From Bin80 sp965116685 (GTDB lineage: Bacteria; Bacteroidota; Rhodothermia; Rhodothermales; Bin80), in NCBI GenBank assembly GCA_965116685.1, contig OZ220707.1, positions 2,914,001 through 2,978,000 of the forward strand: a stretch of DNA of 64,000 nucleotides. The letters run 5' to 3'. Below, one piece after another: positions 51,765-61,058 of this stretch. The notes under the pieces are model-generated. The model was not told where the DNA came from. It searched no databases and saw nothing but the letters and a program-made list of their open reading frames with translations. The position numbers and the translations under genes were made by a program. Position 1 is the first letter of the stretch. Every line of letters begins with the position of its first letter.

Positions 51765-52665
51765 CATTTTTTCCTCCGCCTGGGACATGAAATCCTGCGC
51801 GTCGAATCAGTGCGAGTGGGGGTCGGAATGAGATAGATTCCGTATAGCCACTGCCGAAGTATCCAAACCCGTTGGTCACATTGGAAAATGACCCCGGTTC
51901 TACCAGAAAATCCTCATCAAAGAAGCCCACGGGGGAAATCCACTGACTGTCCCCCACATGGATTGTGACGTTAATTTCTCGAAGGTCAATGATGGCGGTG
52001 GTAACATTATCATCCTCATCAAATAATTGATAGATATCCAGGTAATCTTCCCGAAGATCAATGTTTAAGATAAACCCACCCGCCTCGGGGGCTGCCAGGC
52101 CTGCGTAATTGAAAACCACCGGTTTGAAGACAGGATTGCTTCCGTTCTCATCAAATCCAACCAGAACATATTCCACATCTATGCGGGGAAGCGTGGGAGG
52201 GGAGCCCTCAATAAAAAGTGGCATGAGTGCCTGACTAGGCTTCAGGGTATCCGGTTCCAGAATCTCGAGATTCACCGGGGGCGGGACGGTGGTAATGGAT
52301 TCCGTTTCCGCCCCGTCAGAGCGCCTGACTTTTAAGTGGTACGTCTCTCCCATGGATGCCTTGAAATCCGACCAGTAGACATGTCGATAATCGCCATCCT
52401 CAAGTTGAACCACCGAATCGCGCCATGTATACACTTCTCCGCTTTGCATCTGTGTGGTTGTTACTATTGCATCAATAGGTTCCGGGCGTACTAGTACAAT
52501 ATTTTGTTTGATCTCAAAGATTCTCACAGCATGTGTATCGGCTTTCGGGTTAATGATTCCGAAGACAGAGAATGGGTATTCAAGTTGCAGGCGTGTTTCG
52601 ACGGTTTCTGAACAGGCTGAAAAGAGCAAAAAGATGATTCCCGCGAAGGCCAGATACTTGTACAT
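51760..52665 (-). CDS. DUF4249 outer-membrane lipoprotein
   Basis: A 301-residue predicted lipoprotein (lipobox FSAC, Cys 18) of the DUF4249 type: an N-terminal domain beginning ETRLQLEYPFSVFGIINP, a beta-rich centre and a C-terminal ending with aromatic-rich strands (NGFGYFGSG). DUF4249 genes usually follow a TonB-dependent receptor in Bacteroidota and their product is thought to sit on the cell surface as its partner. Here the start is 2 bp after the receptor stop. Confidence 0.78.
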   Translation of the reverse strand: MYKYLAFAGIIFLLFSACSETVETRLQLEYPFSVFGIINPKADTHAVRIFEIKQNIVLVRPEPIDAIVTTTQMQSGEVYTWRDSVVQLEDGDYRHVYWSDFKASMGETYHLKVRRSDGAETESITTVPPPVNLEILEPDTLKPSQALMPLFIEGSPPTLPRIDVEYVLVGFDENGSNPVFKPVVFNYAGLAAPEAGGFILNIDLREDYLDIYQLFDEDDNVTTAIIDLREINVTIHVGDSQWISPVGFFDEDFLVEPGSFSNVTNGFGYFGSGYTESISFRPPLALIRRAGFHVPGGGKND

Positions 52666-52667
52666 GA

Positions 52668-54923
52668 TCAGTCGAGGTCGATTTTGAGTCCAGCGATCGG
52701 TACAATGGGTAGCTGGTAGTTATGGGAGGCCGTAAAGAGATCCAGGGCAAAGAGATTACGTCGGTTATAGGCGTTGATCACTCCGACCTGCGCGGTGAGC
52801 ATGAACGTATCAAAGGGGAATTCACGTTCAATAGACAGATCTAATCGGTGATACGTGGGAAGTAAGCCGCGGAAAGGACGGCCATAGATGACGCGCTGAT
52901 TATCGGGTGCTGTAAAAAGGTCCTTAACGCGGTCAAGTAGGAGGAATCCGTCAAATCCATACACATGATTAAAGGGTCGGCCACTACCAAAATTCCATCG
53001 TGCACTGAAGTCATAATTTGCAATTCGAGTGGTTGCAACGACATTCAGTTGATGTCGTCGGTCATGAGGGGGGCGAAAATCAAGGTCTTCGCTGCCGAAC
53101 CACAACTCAGCTGAAGGCTGTTTCGAGGTGTAGCGTACGCTGGAAAGACCATAGTTAATGTAACCGTAGATTTTTCGGCGGCGGATTTCGGTTCGCAGCT
53201 CGACTCCCATTACCCGCCCATCGGCTCGCTGTAGGCGGGAGGTGAATCGGGGGAATGCGGTCCATTCGGCAATAAATAGATCTTGCAACTGCTTGTAATA
53301 GGTTTCCACGGACAATTCAAGCCATGGGTAGGGGCTGATTCGGTAACCGGCAAGTGCATGAATTGAACGGGACAGATCTTCGACGGGCGCGCTGCGCCAG
53401 GAGGTGAAGATATTGGTGGCATCCCGCCGGTCGCTCAATCCGAAAATTTCCTGATGATACCAGCCGGCCCCCAGACTCACTTCATGTTCTCTGTGCTGCC
53501 AGATCGCCCGAGCACGGGCCTCCAGGTTGCTGCGCCTATCCAGCTGTCCGGGGAACAATTCTGCGATTGCAGTCACGCGGGCTCTGAGCCTAGAGGTGAT
53601 ATAGAAATCCGGCTCAAGATAAATTCCGGCCTTATGGCGCCGACTCATCCCAACATCCAAGTCCTGAAACAGTCCGCCTAGGTGTGCAGTGACCTGCGGA
53701 GCACGCCAGTAGAGTCCCCATTTCCATTGCGTCCTTTCGTAGAAGCTGTTCATGTGGACGGCATATTGAAATCCGGAGATTCTGGACCAGCGAACCGGGT
53801 CTTTGGACGGCCCTTGGTTGGTCTTCAGGAATGAGTAGGAGAGTTGGATTTCTGCGACGAAGGGGAGTGCTCTGGGGAGAACGACATAGCGTACACCGAC
53901 TGCTGCATTTCGCCAGCCCACTTCTTCCAGAATTCGATCTTCAGCTTCTAGCCCAATCGTTCCCCGGTCATTCGTGTAAATTCCACTGATCGAAAGCTGG
54001 CTGTTGGAACCGATTTGCCCATGGACTTTCAGGAATGCATCCCCGAATGTATAGGGCATATCCTGAGCAACGTAGTGTTGGGCGATCTGCTTGACAACCG
54101 ATTGTCGTGCTGAAGCTAGGAATGAAAGTTTGTTATAGATCAACGGCCCTTCGATTTGCGTAGAGCTGACAAAAGGAGCAATGGAAGCGGCTCCGGTGTA
54201 GTTGCGCTTATCTCCGTTACGAGATTTGATGTCAATCACCGATGAGATACGTCCAGTGAACGGAGCTCCGTATCCAGCTGTATGGATGTCGGCCTGATGA
54301 ATGATGTCAGAAGGGAAGGCTGAGTAGAATCCGAGGATGTGATATGGTTGATAGACCTGCATCCCATCAATCAGCGTCATATTGTGGGAGGGTTCACCTC
54401 CTCGAATATAGTACTGGCCACCCCGATCCCCCAGTGTGACCACTCCAGGAAGCGTGGTCAGGAAACTGGCCAGATCTCCAGACACATCTGGTGTCGGGAG
54501 CAGGTCCATATCCCTGGGGCTGATCGTTTGGAGTCCAGCGGTTATTTGGGCAGCTCCGGTCTCAACCTCGGCTTCCACAACCATCTCTTCCAGTACCCCT
54601 GGTGTGGACTGCAAGGCAACGTTGAGGTTGAGCCTTTGCCCTGCCCGGAATAAAAGCGTATCCGACCATGTAATGTAGCCGACAAACGAAAGCCGCAGTA
54701 TATACGTGCCAGGTGCAATCCGTGTAAGGTTATAGATGCCGTCACTATCGGTTACACCGCCGCGCAATCCTCCGGTATCACTCTCCAGAACCACACTTAC
54801 ACCTGCAAGAGCCTCCAGGTCGTCTACATCGGTCACAAACCCCCGAATGCTTGCAGTCTGTCCGAAGGTGGTATTGCCCCATACGGACAATAAAATCAAT
54901 AGTAGCAGGCGTTGACTCTTCAC
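52668..54923 (-). CDS. TonB-dependent outer-membrane receptor
   Basis: A 751-residue receptor. Signal peptide (1-21), a carboxypeptidase-regulatory-like N-terminal domain (about 24-105: SIRGFVTDVDDLEALAGVSVVL), a plug domain (about 115-235, with GVVTLGDRGGQYYIRGGEPSHNMTLIDGMQVY), and a 22-strand barrel ending in the short C-terminal strand (PIAGLKIDLD). It imports a ligand energised by TonB; a candidate TonB is at 17584-18249. It is the first gene of a six-gene operon. No sigma or anti-sigma pair is adjacent. The ligand is probably peptide-like from the operon's dipeptidase (inference). Confidence 0.88.
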   Translation of the reverse strand: MKSQRLLLLILLSVWGNTTFGQTASIRGFVTDVDDLEALAGVSVVLESDTGGLRGGVTDSDGIYNLTRIAPGTYILRLSFVGYITWSDTLLFRAGQRLNLNVALQSTPGVLEEMVVEAEVETGAAQITAGLQTISPRDMDLLPTPDVSGDLASFLTTLPGVVTLGDRGGQYYIRGGEPSHNMTLIDGMQVYQPYHILGFYSAFPSDIIHQADIHTAGYGAPFTGRISSVIDIKSRNGDKRNYTGAASIAPFVSSTQIEGPLIYNKLSFLASARQSVVKQIAQHYVAQDMPYTFGDAFLKVHGQIGSNSQLSISGIYTNDRGTIGLEAEDRILEEVGWRNAAVGVRYVVLPRALPFVAEIQLSYSFLKTNQGPSKDPVRWSRISGFQYAVHMNSFYERTQWKWGLYWRAPQVTAHLGGLFQDLDVGMSRRHKAGIYLEPDFYITSRLRARVTAIAELFPGQLDRRSNLEARARAIWQHREHEVSLGAGWYHQEIFGLSDRRDATNIFTSWRSAPVEDLSRSIHALAGYRISPYPWLELSVETYYKQLQDLFIAEWTAFPRFTSRLQRADGRVMGVELRTEIRRRKIYGYINYGLSSVRYTSKQPSAELWFGSEDLDFRPPHDRRHQLNVVATTRIANYDFSARWNFGSGRPFNHVYGFDGFLLLDRVKDLFTAPDNQRVIYGRPFRGLLPTYHRLDLSIEREFPFDTFMLTAQVGVINAYNRRNLFALDLFTASHNYQLPIVPIAGLKIDLD

Positions 54924-55081
54924 GGTTTACGAACCAGGGGGCTATGGATGAGAGCAAAGGAAAGATAAAGGTCACGGTGTTAGCATAAACTCTTTGGGGA
55001 CGGAAAATTTACAAGTTATTCCAATAATATGGACCACCACTTCGCTCGGGATATACAGATGGAAACAGATTTTATTGATTT

Positions 55082-55114
55082 ATGTATAATTCATTACATG
55101 ATATTCTAATTCAT
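55082..55114. promoter_or_regulatory. Inverted and direct repeats, candidate HipB operator
   Basis: ATGTA (55082-55086) pairs with TACAT (55095-55099), and the octamer TAATTCAT occurs at 55087 and 55107, 20 bp apart, about two helical turns. They lie just upstream of the hipB start at 55127. Assignment to HipB is inference from position and from known autoregulation of such operons. Confidence 0.35.
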
Positions 55115-55126
55115 ATAAAATACAAA

Positions 55127-55462
55127 ATGAAATCACACTCTGTCTCAACACTTCCTGTCGCTGCTCGAAAAGCTTTAACGAAACTAGGCGCCGATATTAC
55201 TGTCGCACGTAAGAAACGACGTATTTCAACGGTCTCTATGGCTGAGCGTGCTTTCTTGAGTCGCAGCACACTCGCTCGGATAGAAAAGGGAGATCCAACG
55301 GTTTCAATGGGTGCCTATCTCTCCGTGTTAGCGATCTTGGGGCTAGCCAAGCACCTCGGACAAGTTGCTGATCGCACGAATGACATACTCGGCTTAGATC
55401 TGGACGAAGACCGACTCCCAAAGCGCATCAGACGTGGAAGTCAAATAAAGATAAGACCATGA
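55127..55462 (+). CDS. hipB: HipB-type XRE antitoxin, second module
   Basis: A 111-residue helix-turn-helix protein. The HTH spans about 20-75 (GADITVARKKRRISTVSMAERAFLSRSTLARIEKG). The C-terminal tail is basic (RLPKRIRRGSQIKIRP). The ATG at 55127 is preferred to the one at 55082, whose extra 15 codons lie in the operator-like repeats. It overlaps hipA by 4 bp (ATGA). It is clearly diverged from the HipB at 2832, so the two modules are not a recent duplication. Confidence 0.8.
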   Translation: MKSHSVSTLPVAARKALTKLGADITVARKKRRISTVSMAERAFLSRSTLARIEKGDPTVSMGAYLSVLAILGLAKHLGQVADRTNDILGLDLDEDRLPKRIRRGSQIKIRP

Positions 55463-56682
55463 ATGAAGTCATTGAAGTCCATGTGGAATTTGGCGGGAAG
55501 ACACATCTCGTAGGTCACTTCCGTTATCTTGCAAAAGCCCACCGCCAAAGTTCACTGTTTGAGTATGCAGACTCTTGGCTATCCTATCGTGAGGCTTTTG
55601 CGCTTGATCCCGCGAACTTACAACTGACCACACGGCAACATTATTGGACTTCGAAAAAAACTGCACTACCAGGTGCAATCCGAGACTGTGCACCTGATCG
55701 CTGGGGGCGGCAACTGGTTCGTCGTGCATTTCAAAAGATGGACCACAACAAAAGGCTTTCGGAGCTTGACTATTTACTGGCAATAAATGACTACACCAGA
55801 GTTGGTGCCCTTCGGTTTATGCGAGATGGCGAGTCTAATTTCCGTCACAACATTGGACAACGTACTGTGCCTCCGTTGATATCGCTCCCTGCTCTGTTGA
55901 ATGCCGCGATGGCCATTCAAACGAATACGGAATCGGCAGAAGACCTGAGACTCCTGCTCAATGAAGGTTCTCCGCTTGGCGGAGCCCGCCCAAAATCAGC
56001 GGTTATCAACAGCGAAGGATCTCTGGCCATTGCTAAGTTCCCCAAGCCAGACGACGACTACAGCATCCCACATGGAGAAATCCTTGCGCTCATGCTCGCA
56101 GATAAAGCAGGAATCAATGCTGCTCAAGGCAACCTTCAAATGGTTGGGAACCTACCCATTGCCCTAATCCAAAGATTTGATCGAGTTCGCGAAGAGCGCA
56201 TCCCTTTCCTGTCCGCTATGAGCCTGTTGGGATTGCAAGATGGTGACAGCGCAACCTACACAGACATTGCAGAATGTATTCGCAAGCATTCCATATCACC
56301 GACCAACGATTTGCATGAGCTCTGGCGACGGATTGTATTCGGTGTAATGATTAGTAACTTTGATGATCACCTACGCAATCACGGCTTTCTATATGCAGGC
56401 AATAACCAATGGCGTTTGTCACCTGCATATGATCTAAATCCAATGCCAAGGTACAAGAAAGCTCGTGAGTTGACTACATGGATTTCCGAGGAAGGTCCAG
56501 ATGCCGATTTGGAACTCGCATATAGGGCAGCCCCCTATTTTGCGCTGGAGCCGGATACCGCGGAAAGTATTGTGGATGAGGTTGCACTTGCTATAAACAA
56601 TTGGCACGAATTGGCACGGCGGCTGGGCATGAGCAAAGCTGATATGGACATTTATGAGACTGCAATTTCTGTGGAAGTATAG
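55459..56682 (+). CDS. hipA: HipA-family serine/threonine kinase toxin, second module
   Basis: A 407-residue HipA kinase of a different lineage from the one at 3137. It has the N-terminal CAPDRWGRQL motif (78-86), the glycine-rich GSPLGGARPK ATP segment (170-179), the catalytic loop N300-FDDHLRN-307 with the Asp pair at 302-303, and SPAYDLNPMP with D325. All catalytic positions are kept. In E. coli HipA phosphorylates GltX; the target here is unknown. An ISNCY element sits 22 bp after the stop. Confidence 0.87.
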   Translation: MNEVIEVHVEFGGKTHLVGHFRYLAKAHRQSSLFEYADSWLSYREAFALDPANLQLTTRQHYWTSKKTALPGAIRDCAPDRWGRQLVRRAFQKMDHNKRLSELDYLLAINDYTRVGALRFMRDGESNFRHNIGQRTVPPLISLPALLNAAMAIQTNTESAEDLRLLLNEGSPLGGARPKSAVINSEGSLAIAKFPKPDDDYSIPHGEILALMLADKAGINAAQGNLQMVGNLPIALIQRFDRVREERIPFLSAMSLLGLQDGDSATYTDIAECIRKHSISPTNDLHELWRRIVFGVMISNFDDHLRNHGFLYAGNNQWRLSPAYDLNPMPRYKKARELTTWISEEGPDADLELAYRAAPYFALEPDTAESIVDEVALAINNWHELARRLGMSKADMDIYETAISVEV

Positions 56683-56704
56683 CAAATGTCATACTTGGCT
56701 ACTT

Positions 56705-58675
56705 AGTGCTTGGCAGAAAATAGCTGTTTTTTGAATTTCGACTCAGTAGAAATTGGGAGGTTTCCTCAATTTTCCCCTCGACATGACGAACTTTGGAGGC
56801 CCCGTGTCCATTCGGTCCCTTTCGCGTCCGTTTTTGGCTTTGTTCTTGTCGTGTTGCAATGCTATATCCGTAGATTTCGTGCAGTCTGAACGTACCTCTG
56901 CCATCCGCGTCGAACGCGCGGTCATATCTTGACTCGACTTCAGAGATCTCCTACGCTGCACGCCGTCGGCGTTTGGCACGTTTCAGTTCTTGGCTGAGAA
57001 CCAGACGTCCCAACCGGTGGAGATTGGCCGCCAGGACGGCGGTAGCTACAACCCGCTCAAAGCTCTCTGGGCTCACTTCACGTACCACATCCCATCCTCG
57101 TTGGCCTAAATTATTCAGTGCAGATTCCACTGCCGAATGTCCTTTGCGTCCTTGTTTGAACGAGTCCGTTGCCTGACGTTCCTGCTCCTCTTTCGTACAG
57201 CGCCCCTTCTTCAGCGTTGCGTTGACCTCTAACAACTGATCCAATTCGTCAAACGTTTCTGGACTGTAAAACCCCCGATCCAACGAACAACTCCGAGCGT
57301 CTGGGTAGATCGCCTGCGTCGATTTAATCAAGGATACGGCCACATCCTTGTCCGTCCCGGTCCATATAATTTCGTATCCCAAGACAAATTGATGCTCATC
57401 CTCGATCATCGCAACCGGAACCCCTAACTCGCATACGACGCCGACTTTGCCTTTCTTGATCCAACACGTATGCGGTTTGAAAATAGACATCACCTTCTCC
57501 TCGGAAGGAATCGTTTCTCCCCGCAGAATGCGACGATCAATTTGGTCTGCAAATTTCGCCGCATAGGCGACCAATTCCACGATCCGAACCTTTGCACTCT
57601 GCAGCTGAGCCAGCTGTTTTGCATCCAAGCCAGAAGGTTGACCCACATGGTTCTGATCCATGGGCGACGTAAGAAATGCATCCAAATCGCGAAGCAGTTG
57701 TTCCGCTTTCTCCCGAATCTTGCAACAGTACGCCAGGTATGCTTCTACCCCCTCGTGGTTGGATTTGTACTGCCGAGCCGTGCGGATGGATTGAAATAAT
57801 TTGTACGTCTCTCGCTGAAGATAGGCATGTTGCCGCCAGCCCCTAAGCCCCGACTGCTTCGATACCCGTACACACTTGCGGATCATACACCGAATCGTAT
57901 CCCACATCAGACGCACATCCGTGGGAAACTCAACATTCGTCTTGACGACTTTGGAGTCTCCTCGTGTTTTCAACAGTTTTCCCTCGGTGTGCCCTACGGC
58001 TTGGTGCCCCTGTTTCACCACCAGAGCATTTATCTGCCCAAGAAGCTCCGGAGACAGGCCCGACACATTATCCTGGATGGTCTGACGGTTGTACTGCGTG
58101 TCGTCAGCATCGCTGTGTCCCATCATCTGGCGAAGGGACTTTAACCCATTGGCCAATACCGCCAGACGATCATAGTCACAGTGGATCGCTTGACGCAAGC
58201 CCGCCAATACCACGATCCTCCACAGGTCCATCCCCGGACGTCCACGATCCTTGCGGACCCCAGGATTATAGCCGGAGTCCATCAGATCAAAAAGCTGTTT
58301 ACGGGTCCGAGGATTCTTGAAGATCTGTTGGACCCCATACAGATAGGCAATCACATCGTCCCGACTCTTGAGATCCAGCTCAATCTCCTCAATGGGAACG
58401 GTGCCAATCGTCATTTGAGCTTGAAAAACCTTACGCATGTGAAAAAGAGAAATGGTTGAAGATTCAACGCCCAAGTCCAAACAGGGTTAACCTTTTGCCC
58501 CCTAAAAGATGCGAAGAATTCTGCCTTAGGGGACCAGATCCCCTGTAATCTCCCCAAATCCCCCCAGAAATTACCTGAATCCTAAAAATTCGCAACCAAA
58601 ACGATTCTCGAAAACTACTCCATAGACCTTGAATCAAAGATTATTGGCCATTTTTGGTATTTTCTGCCCAGCACT
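56705..58675 (-). mobile_element. ISNCY-family insertion sequence, complete
   Basis: A 1,971-bp element. The left end reads AGTGCTTGGCAGAAAATA and the reverse complement of the right end reads AGTGCTGGGCAGAAAATA (17 of 18). ACTT is present just outside both ends (56701-56704 and 58676-58679), consistent with a 4-bp target duplication. The transposase is intact. A related solo end is at 36436. Confidence 0.82.
56951..58438 (-). CDS. ISNCY-family transposase
   Basis: A 495-residue transposase; start at the ATG giving MRKVFQAQMT, which matches family N termini (an ATG 14 codons upstream also exists). Features: an N-terminal DNA-binding region (GRPGMDLWRIVVLAGLRQAIHCDYDRLAVLAN), TNVEFPTDVRLMWDTIR with the likely first catalytic Asp, EKVMSIFKPHTCWIKKGK, SLDRGFYSPE with the second, and a C-terminal GHSAVESALNNLGQRG with a Glu as likely third. 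The frame is complete, so the copy may be active. Confidence 0.8.
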   Translation of the reverse strand: MRKVFQAQMTIGTVPIEEIELDLKSRDDVIAYLYGVQQIFKNPRTRKQLFDLMDSGYNPGVRKDRGRPGMDLWRIVVLAGLRQAIHCDYDRLAVLANGLKSLRQMMGHSDADDTQYNRQTIQDNVSGLSPELLGQINALVVKQGHQAVGHTEGKLLKTRGDSKVVKTNVEFPTDVRLMWDTIRCMIRKCVRVSKQSGLRGWRQHAYLQRETYKLFQSIRTARQYKSNHEGVEAYLAYCCKIREKAEQLLRDLDAFLTSPMDQNHVGQPSGLDAKQLAQLQSAKVRIVELVAYAAKFADQIDRRILRGETIPSEEKVMSIFKPHTCWIKKGKVGVVCELGVPVAMIEDEHQFVLGYEIIWTGTDKDVAVSLIKSTQAIYPDARSCSLDRGFYSPETFDELDQLLEVNATLKKGRCTKEEQERQATDSFKQGRKGHSAVESALNNLGQRGWDVVREVSPESFERVVATAVLAANLHRLGRLVLSQELKRAKRRRRAA

Positions 58676-58784
58676 ACTTAGTGCCCGTCTAGGAAATTCC
58701 TTTGCCTTTTCATTATCGGGTGAGGATGGTTCTATATTTCCTGACGCGCTCGCTATCCACCGAGAAAATGAAGAGTTTCCAGTT

Positions 58785-60707
58785 TTAGTTGGCCAGAACT
58801 CGAATCGTCCCACGCATTGTTGTTGCATGGCCTGGGAAGGTGCAGACGAACGAGTATTGTCCAGCCTCATCTGGAACACGAAATATAATCGTCTCAGAAA
58901 CTCCAGGCTCAAGTAGGCCAGTATGTGCAATCACGGCATCCGAGGTGGGGACATATTGCATCTCGTGTCCTCTGAGGCCCAGTTGCATGGCAGCCATCGC
59001 GACCTCATCGGTCGCATCACTTTCGACCACAACCAAGTTGTGCAACATATCGTCATCATTGTTGAACGTGAGAGCGACCGTACTTCCCGAAGGGACCGTA
59101 AATTCGGTCTGGCTGAATTGCAAGTTGGGCAATGTACCCACGGAGAGAAGCACATCCGGCTCGCTGTCAGGTGGCGGGGTACTGTCGAGCTGAGATTGTG
59201 TAATGTCTGTGGTTTGGCCAGGCTCTATTTGTAGCGATGCACCTTCAGGGATCCGGTTCATCGTATAGAATGCGGTGGAGTGCAGAAGCGGATATCCATT
59301 TCCTGAATGAATGCCTTCAGCGTTAATTGAGTAGATATATCCCTCACGTAAACCATCCAGAACCAGGCGAATTTCCAAGCTATCTTCTGACACAACAGCT
59401 GCCTTCACCGGATGCGCCGCAATATTGATTGGGGGGCTGCCATAATTCGAATGATACTTGTAGGTAAAGCTCTCGACGGAATAGTTGTCTGTATTGACTG
59501 CCGAGGATCGATCCGAAGGTTTGGTCAGCGTGATCAAAAATCCGTCTGGCATGGCGCGGATGGTGTGCATTTCGAATGGAATCTTCCCGGTCCATACGAG
59601 TCGCTGGAGTGCGTAGGGTTCTTTGCCGGTAGCCCCCCAGCCTCGGCTGGTTTGCCCGACCATCATTCCGCCTTCTGGATCCCAAGTCATTCTCAGTACC
59701 CCAGACGCAAATCCTTCCCGGAAGGGGATTGCGGCTCCTTGATATACTCCTCGTATTTTTTCCAAAAATACCCGCGTGATTTTACTATGGCCCTGGTCGC
59801 CCACAAATAATTGTTCGGCAAAGGGGCCAAATTTTCCATTGGTTGTATCCGGGATAATATCTGATGTAGATATGCCTAGAATCGTGTGTGGAAACCACAC
59901 TGCTGGTGGTTTGAATGCATCAATCTCTTTGGCAATCTCAAAGAGAGGTTGGCCGGTATCCGGGATTTCTTCCGGCTTCAGGGATAAAGGGGATTCCTCT
60001 TCGCCGGTCCATCGCAGCCCAGCCGGATTCCCCACAAAGTCCCCCATTTCGACATGCGTGATATATCCTGATCCTATCCAGTCGCCCTGATTCTCTGCAT
60101 AGAACAGGTCACCAGCTACATTCGTGCCCATGCCGGCTGGGGATCGCATCCCCGTTGCAATCGGCATTATCTCTCCATTCGAGTCAATCGACAGCGTCCA
60201 TCCACGCCATTTGGATAGGCTGGCACCGTGCCCAATCCAACCCAGATTGAGCATAACGGTCATGGAGCCATCTTTTTGGATGAGTGGACCATACGAGTAT
60301 TCATGATAGTTGCCTTCCAGGGGCCATGAATACACGGTCTGATATTGATCTGCTACGGCGTCTCCATCTGTATCGATCAATCTGGTTAATTCGCTTCTCT
60401 GTGAAGTGTAAAAGGAGCCGTCGTGCCATGCCAGCCCGAGAGGTTCATGCAGACCGTATGCAAATCGTTGGTAGTGAGGGGAGGACGTACCTGCCATGAC
60501 AGGGTTATCAATCAACCACACCTCCCCCCGACGTGTCGCGACACCAAGGCGCCCGTCCGGCATAAAGGACATCCCCCCAACTTCAAGTACAATATCCTGG
60601 GGAATGGGGACACGAACTATGCGATAATAATCTGATTCCTGCGGCACCTGTGCCATACAGGGCAGCGAAATAATCAGTGACAGAATAGTTCGGAAAAGAT
60701 TTTTCAT
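58785..60707 (-). CDS. Beta-propeller (PQQ/sorbosone-dehydrogenase-like) protein with C-terminal azurin-like copper domain
   Basis: A 640-residue secreted protein (signal peptide about 1-19). Residues about 25-370 form a glucose/sorbosone-dehydrogenase-like propeller (GVATRRGEVWLIDNP, GLHEPLGLAWHDG, RSPAGMGTN, WFPHTILGISTSD, VGDQGHSKITRV). A linking Ig-like region covers about 380-500. The last roughly 100 residues are a type I copper domain with H556, C622, H627 and M631, exactly the H-66-C-5-H-4-M spacing of azurin and auracyanin. Predicted periplasmic redox protein: oxidised substrate at the propeller, electrons to copper (inference). Monocistronic on the minus strand. Confidence 0.75.
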   Translation of the reverse strand: MKNLFRTILSLIISLPCMAQVPQESDYYRIVRVPIPQDIVLEVGGMSFMPDGRLGVATRRGEVWLIDNPVMAGTSSPHYQRFAYGLHEPLGLAWHDGSFYTSQRSELTRLIDTDGDAVADQYQTVYSWPLEGNYHEYSYGPLIQKDGSMTVMLNLGWIGHGASLSKWRGWTLSIDSNGEIMPIATGMRSPAGMGTNVAGDLFYAENQGDWIGSGYITHVEMGDFVGNPAGLRWTGEEESPLSLKPEEIPDTGQPLFEIAKEIDAFKPPAVWFPHTILGISTSDIIPDTTNGKFGPFAEQLFVGDQGHSKITRVFLEKIRGVYQGAAIPFREGFASGVLRMTWDPEGGMMVGQTSRGWGATGKEPYALQRLVWTGKIPFEMHTIRAMPDGFLITLTKPSDRSSAVNTDNYSVESFTYKYHSNYGSPPINIAAHPVKAAVVSEDSLEIRLVLDGLREGYIYSINAEGIHSGNGYPLLHSTAFYTMNRIPEGASLQIEPGQTTDITQSQLDSTPPPDSEPDVLLSVGTLPNLQFSQTEFTVPSGSTVALTFNNDDDMLHNLVVVESDATDEVAMAAMQLGLRGHEMQYVPTSDAVIAHTGLLEPGVSETIIFRVPDEAGQYSFVCTFPGHATTMRGTIRVLAN

Positions 60708-60839
60708 GAAGATCTATCGCGAGTCGTATGGATGATTAATCTAGAATTTGATCAAATATACCAATGGGAAAAGTTCTCAGTGCAGTGATGCAACGCAGCT
60801 CAAAATTAGGACACGAATAGCAGATTGACAAGATTCTAC

Positions 60840-61058
60840 TGGTGAATTCCCTACCCCCACTAAACTTGATAGATCCCCATGCAAGAACGGGGAGAACGAA
60901 AGTTAAAGGAGCGTCGAAAGAAGCTGGTACAGCTTGCTACTTCGCTTCATTGCGTGCCCGCCTCCAAACGAATTGCCGTTGAGGTAAATTTTAGGTCTGA
61001 TGAAAAAGCTGGGCGCTATCTTGCCGCGTCGTTTCTCATTCATTAGATCTTCATTCTC
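60840..61058 (+). ncRNA. Candidate bridge RNA leader of the IS110-family element
   Basis: IS110-group transposases use a structured RNA from the non-coding end upstream of the gene to pair target and donor. This 219-bp leader contains a hairpin (TCCCC 60874-60878 with GGGGA 60889-60893) and a second imperfect stem around GAAGC/GCTTC (about 60920-60948). No protein frame is present. Exact ends and guide loops could not be assigned by eye. Confidence 0.3.

Noticed and set aside
2832..56682. The two hipBA modules as a recent duplication
   Set aside because: HipB and HipA sequences differ throughout apart from catalytic motifs; they are independent lineages.
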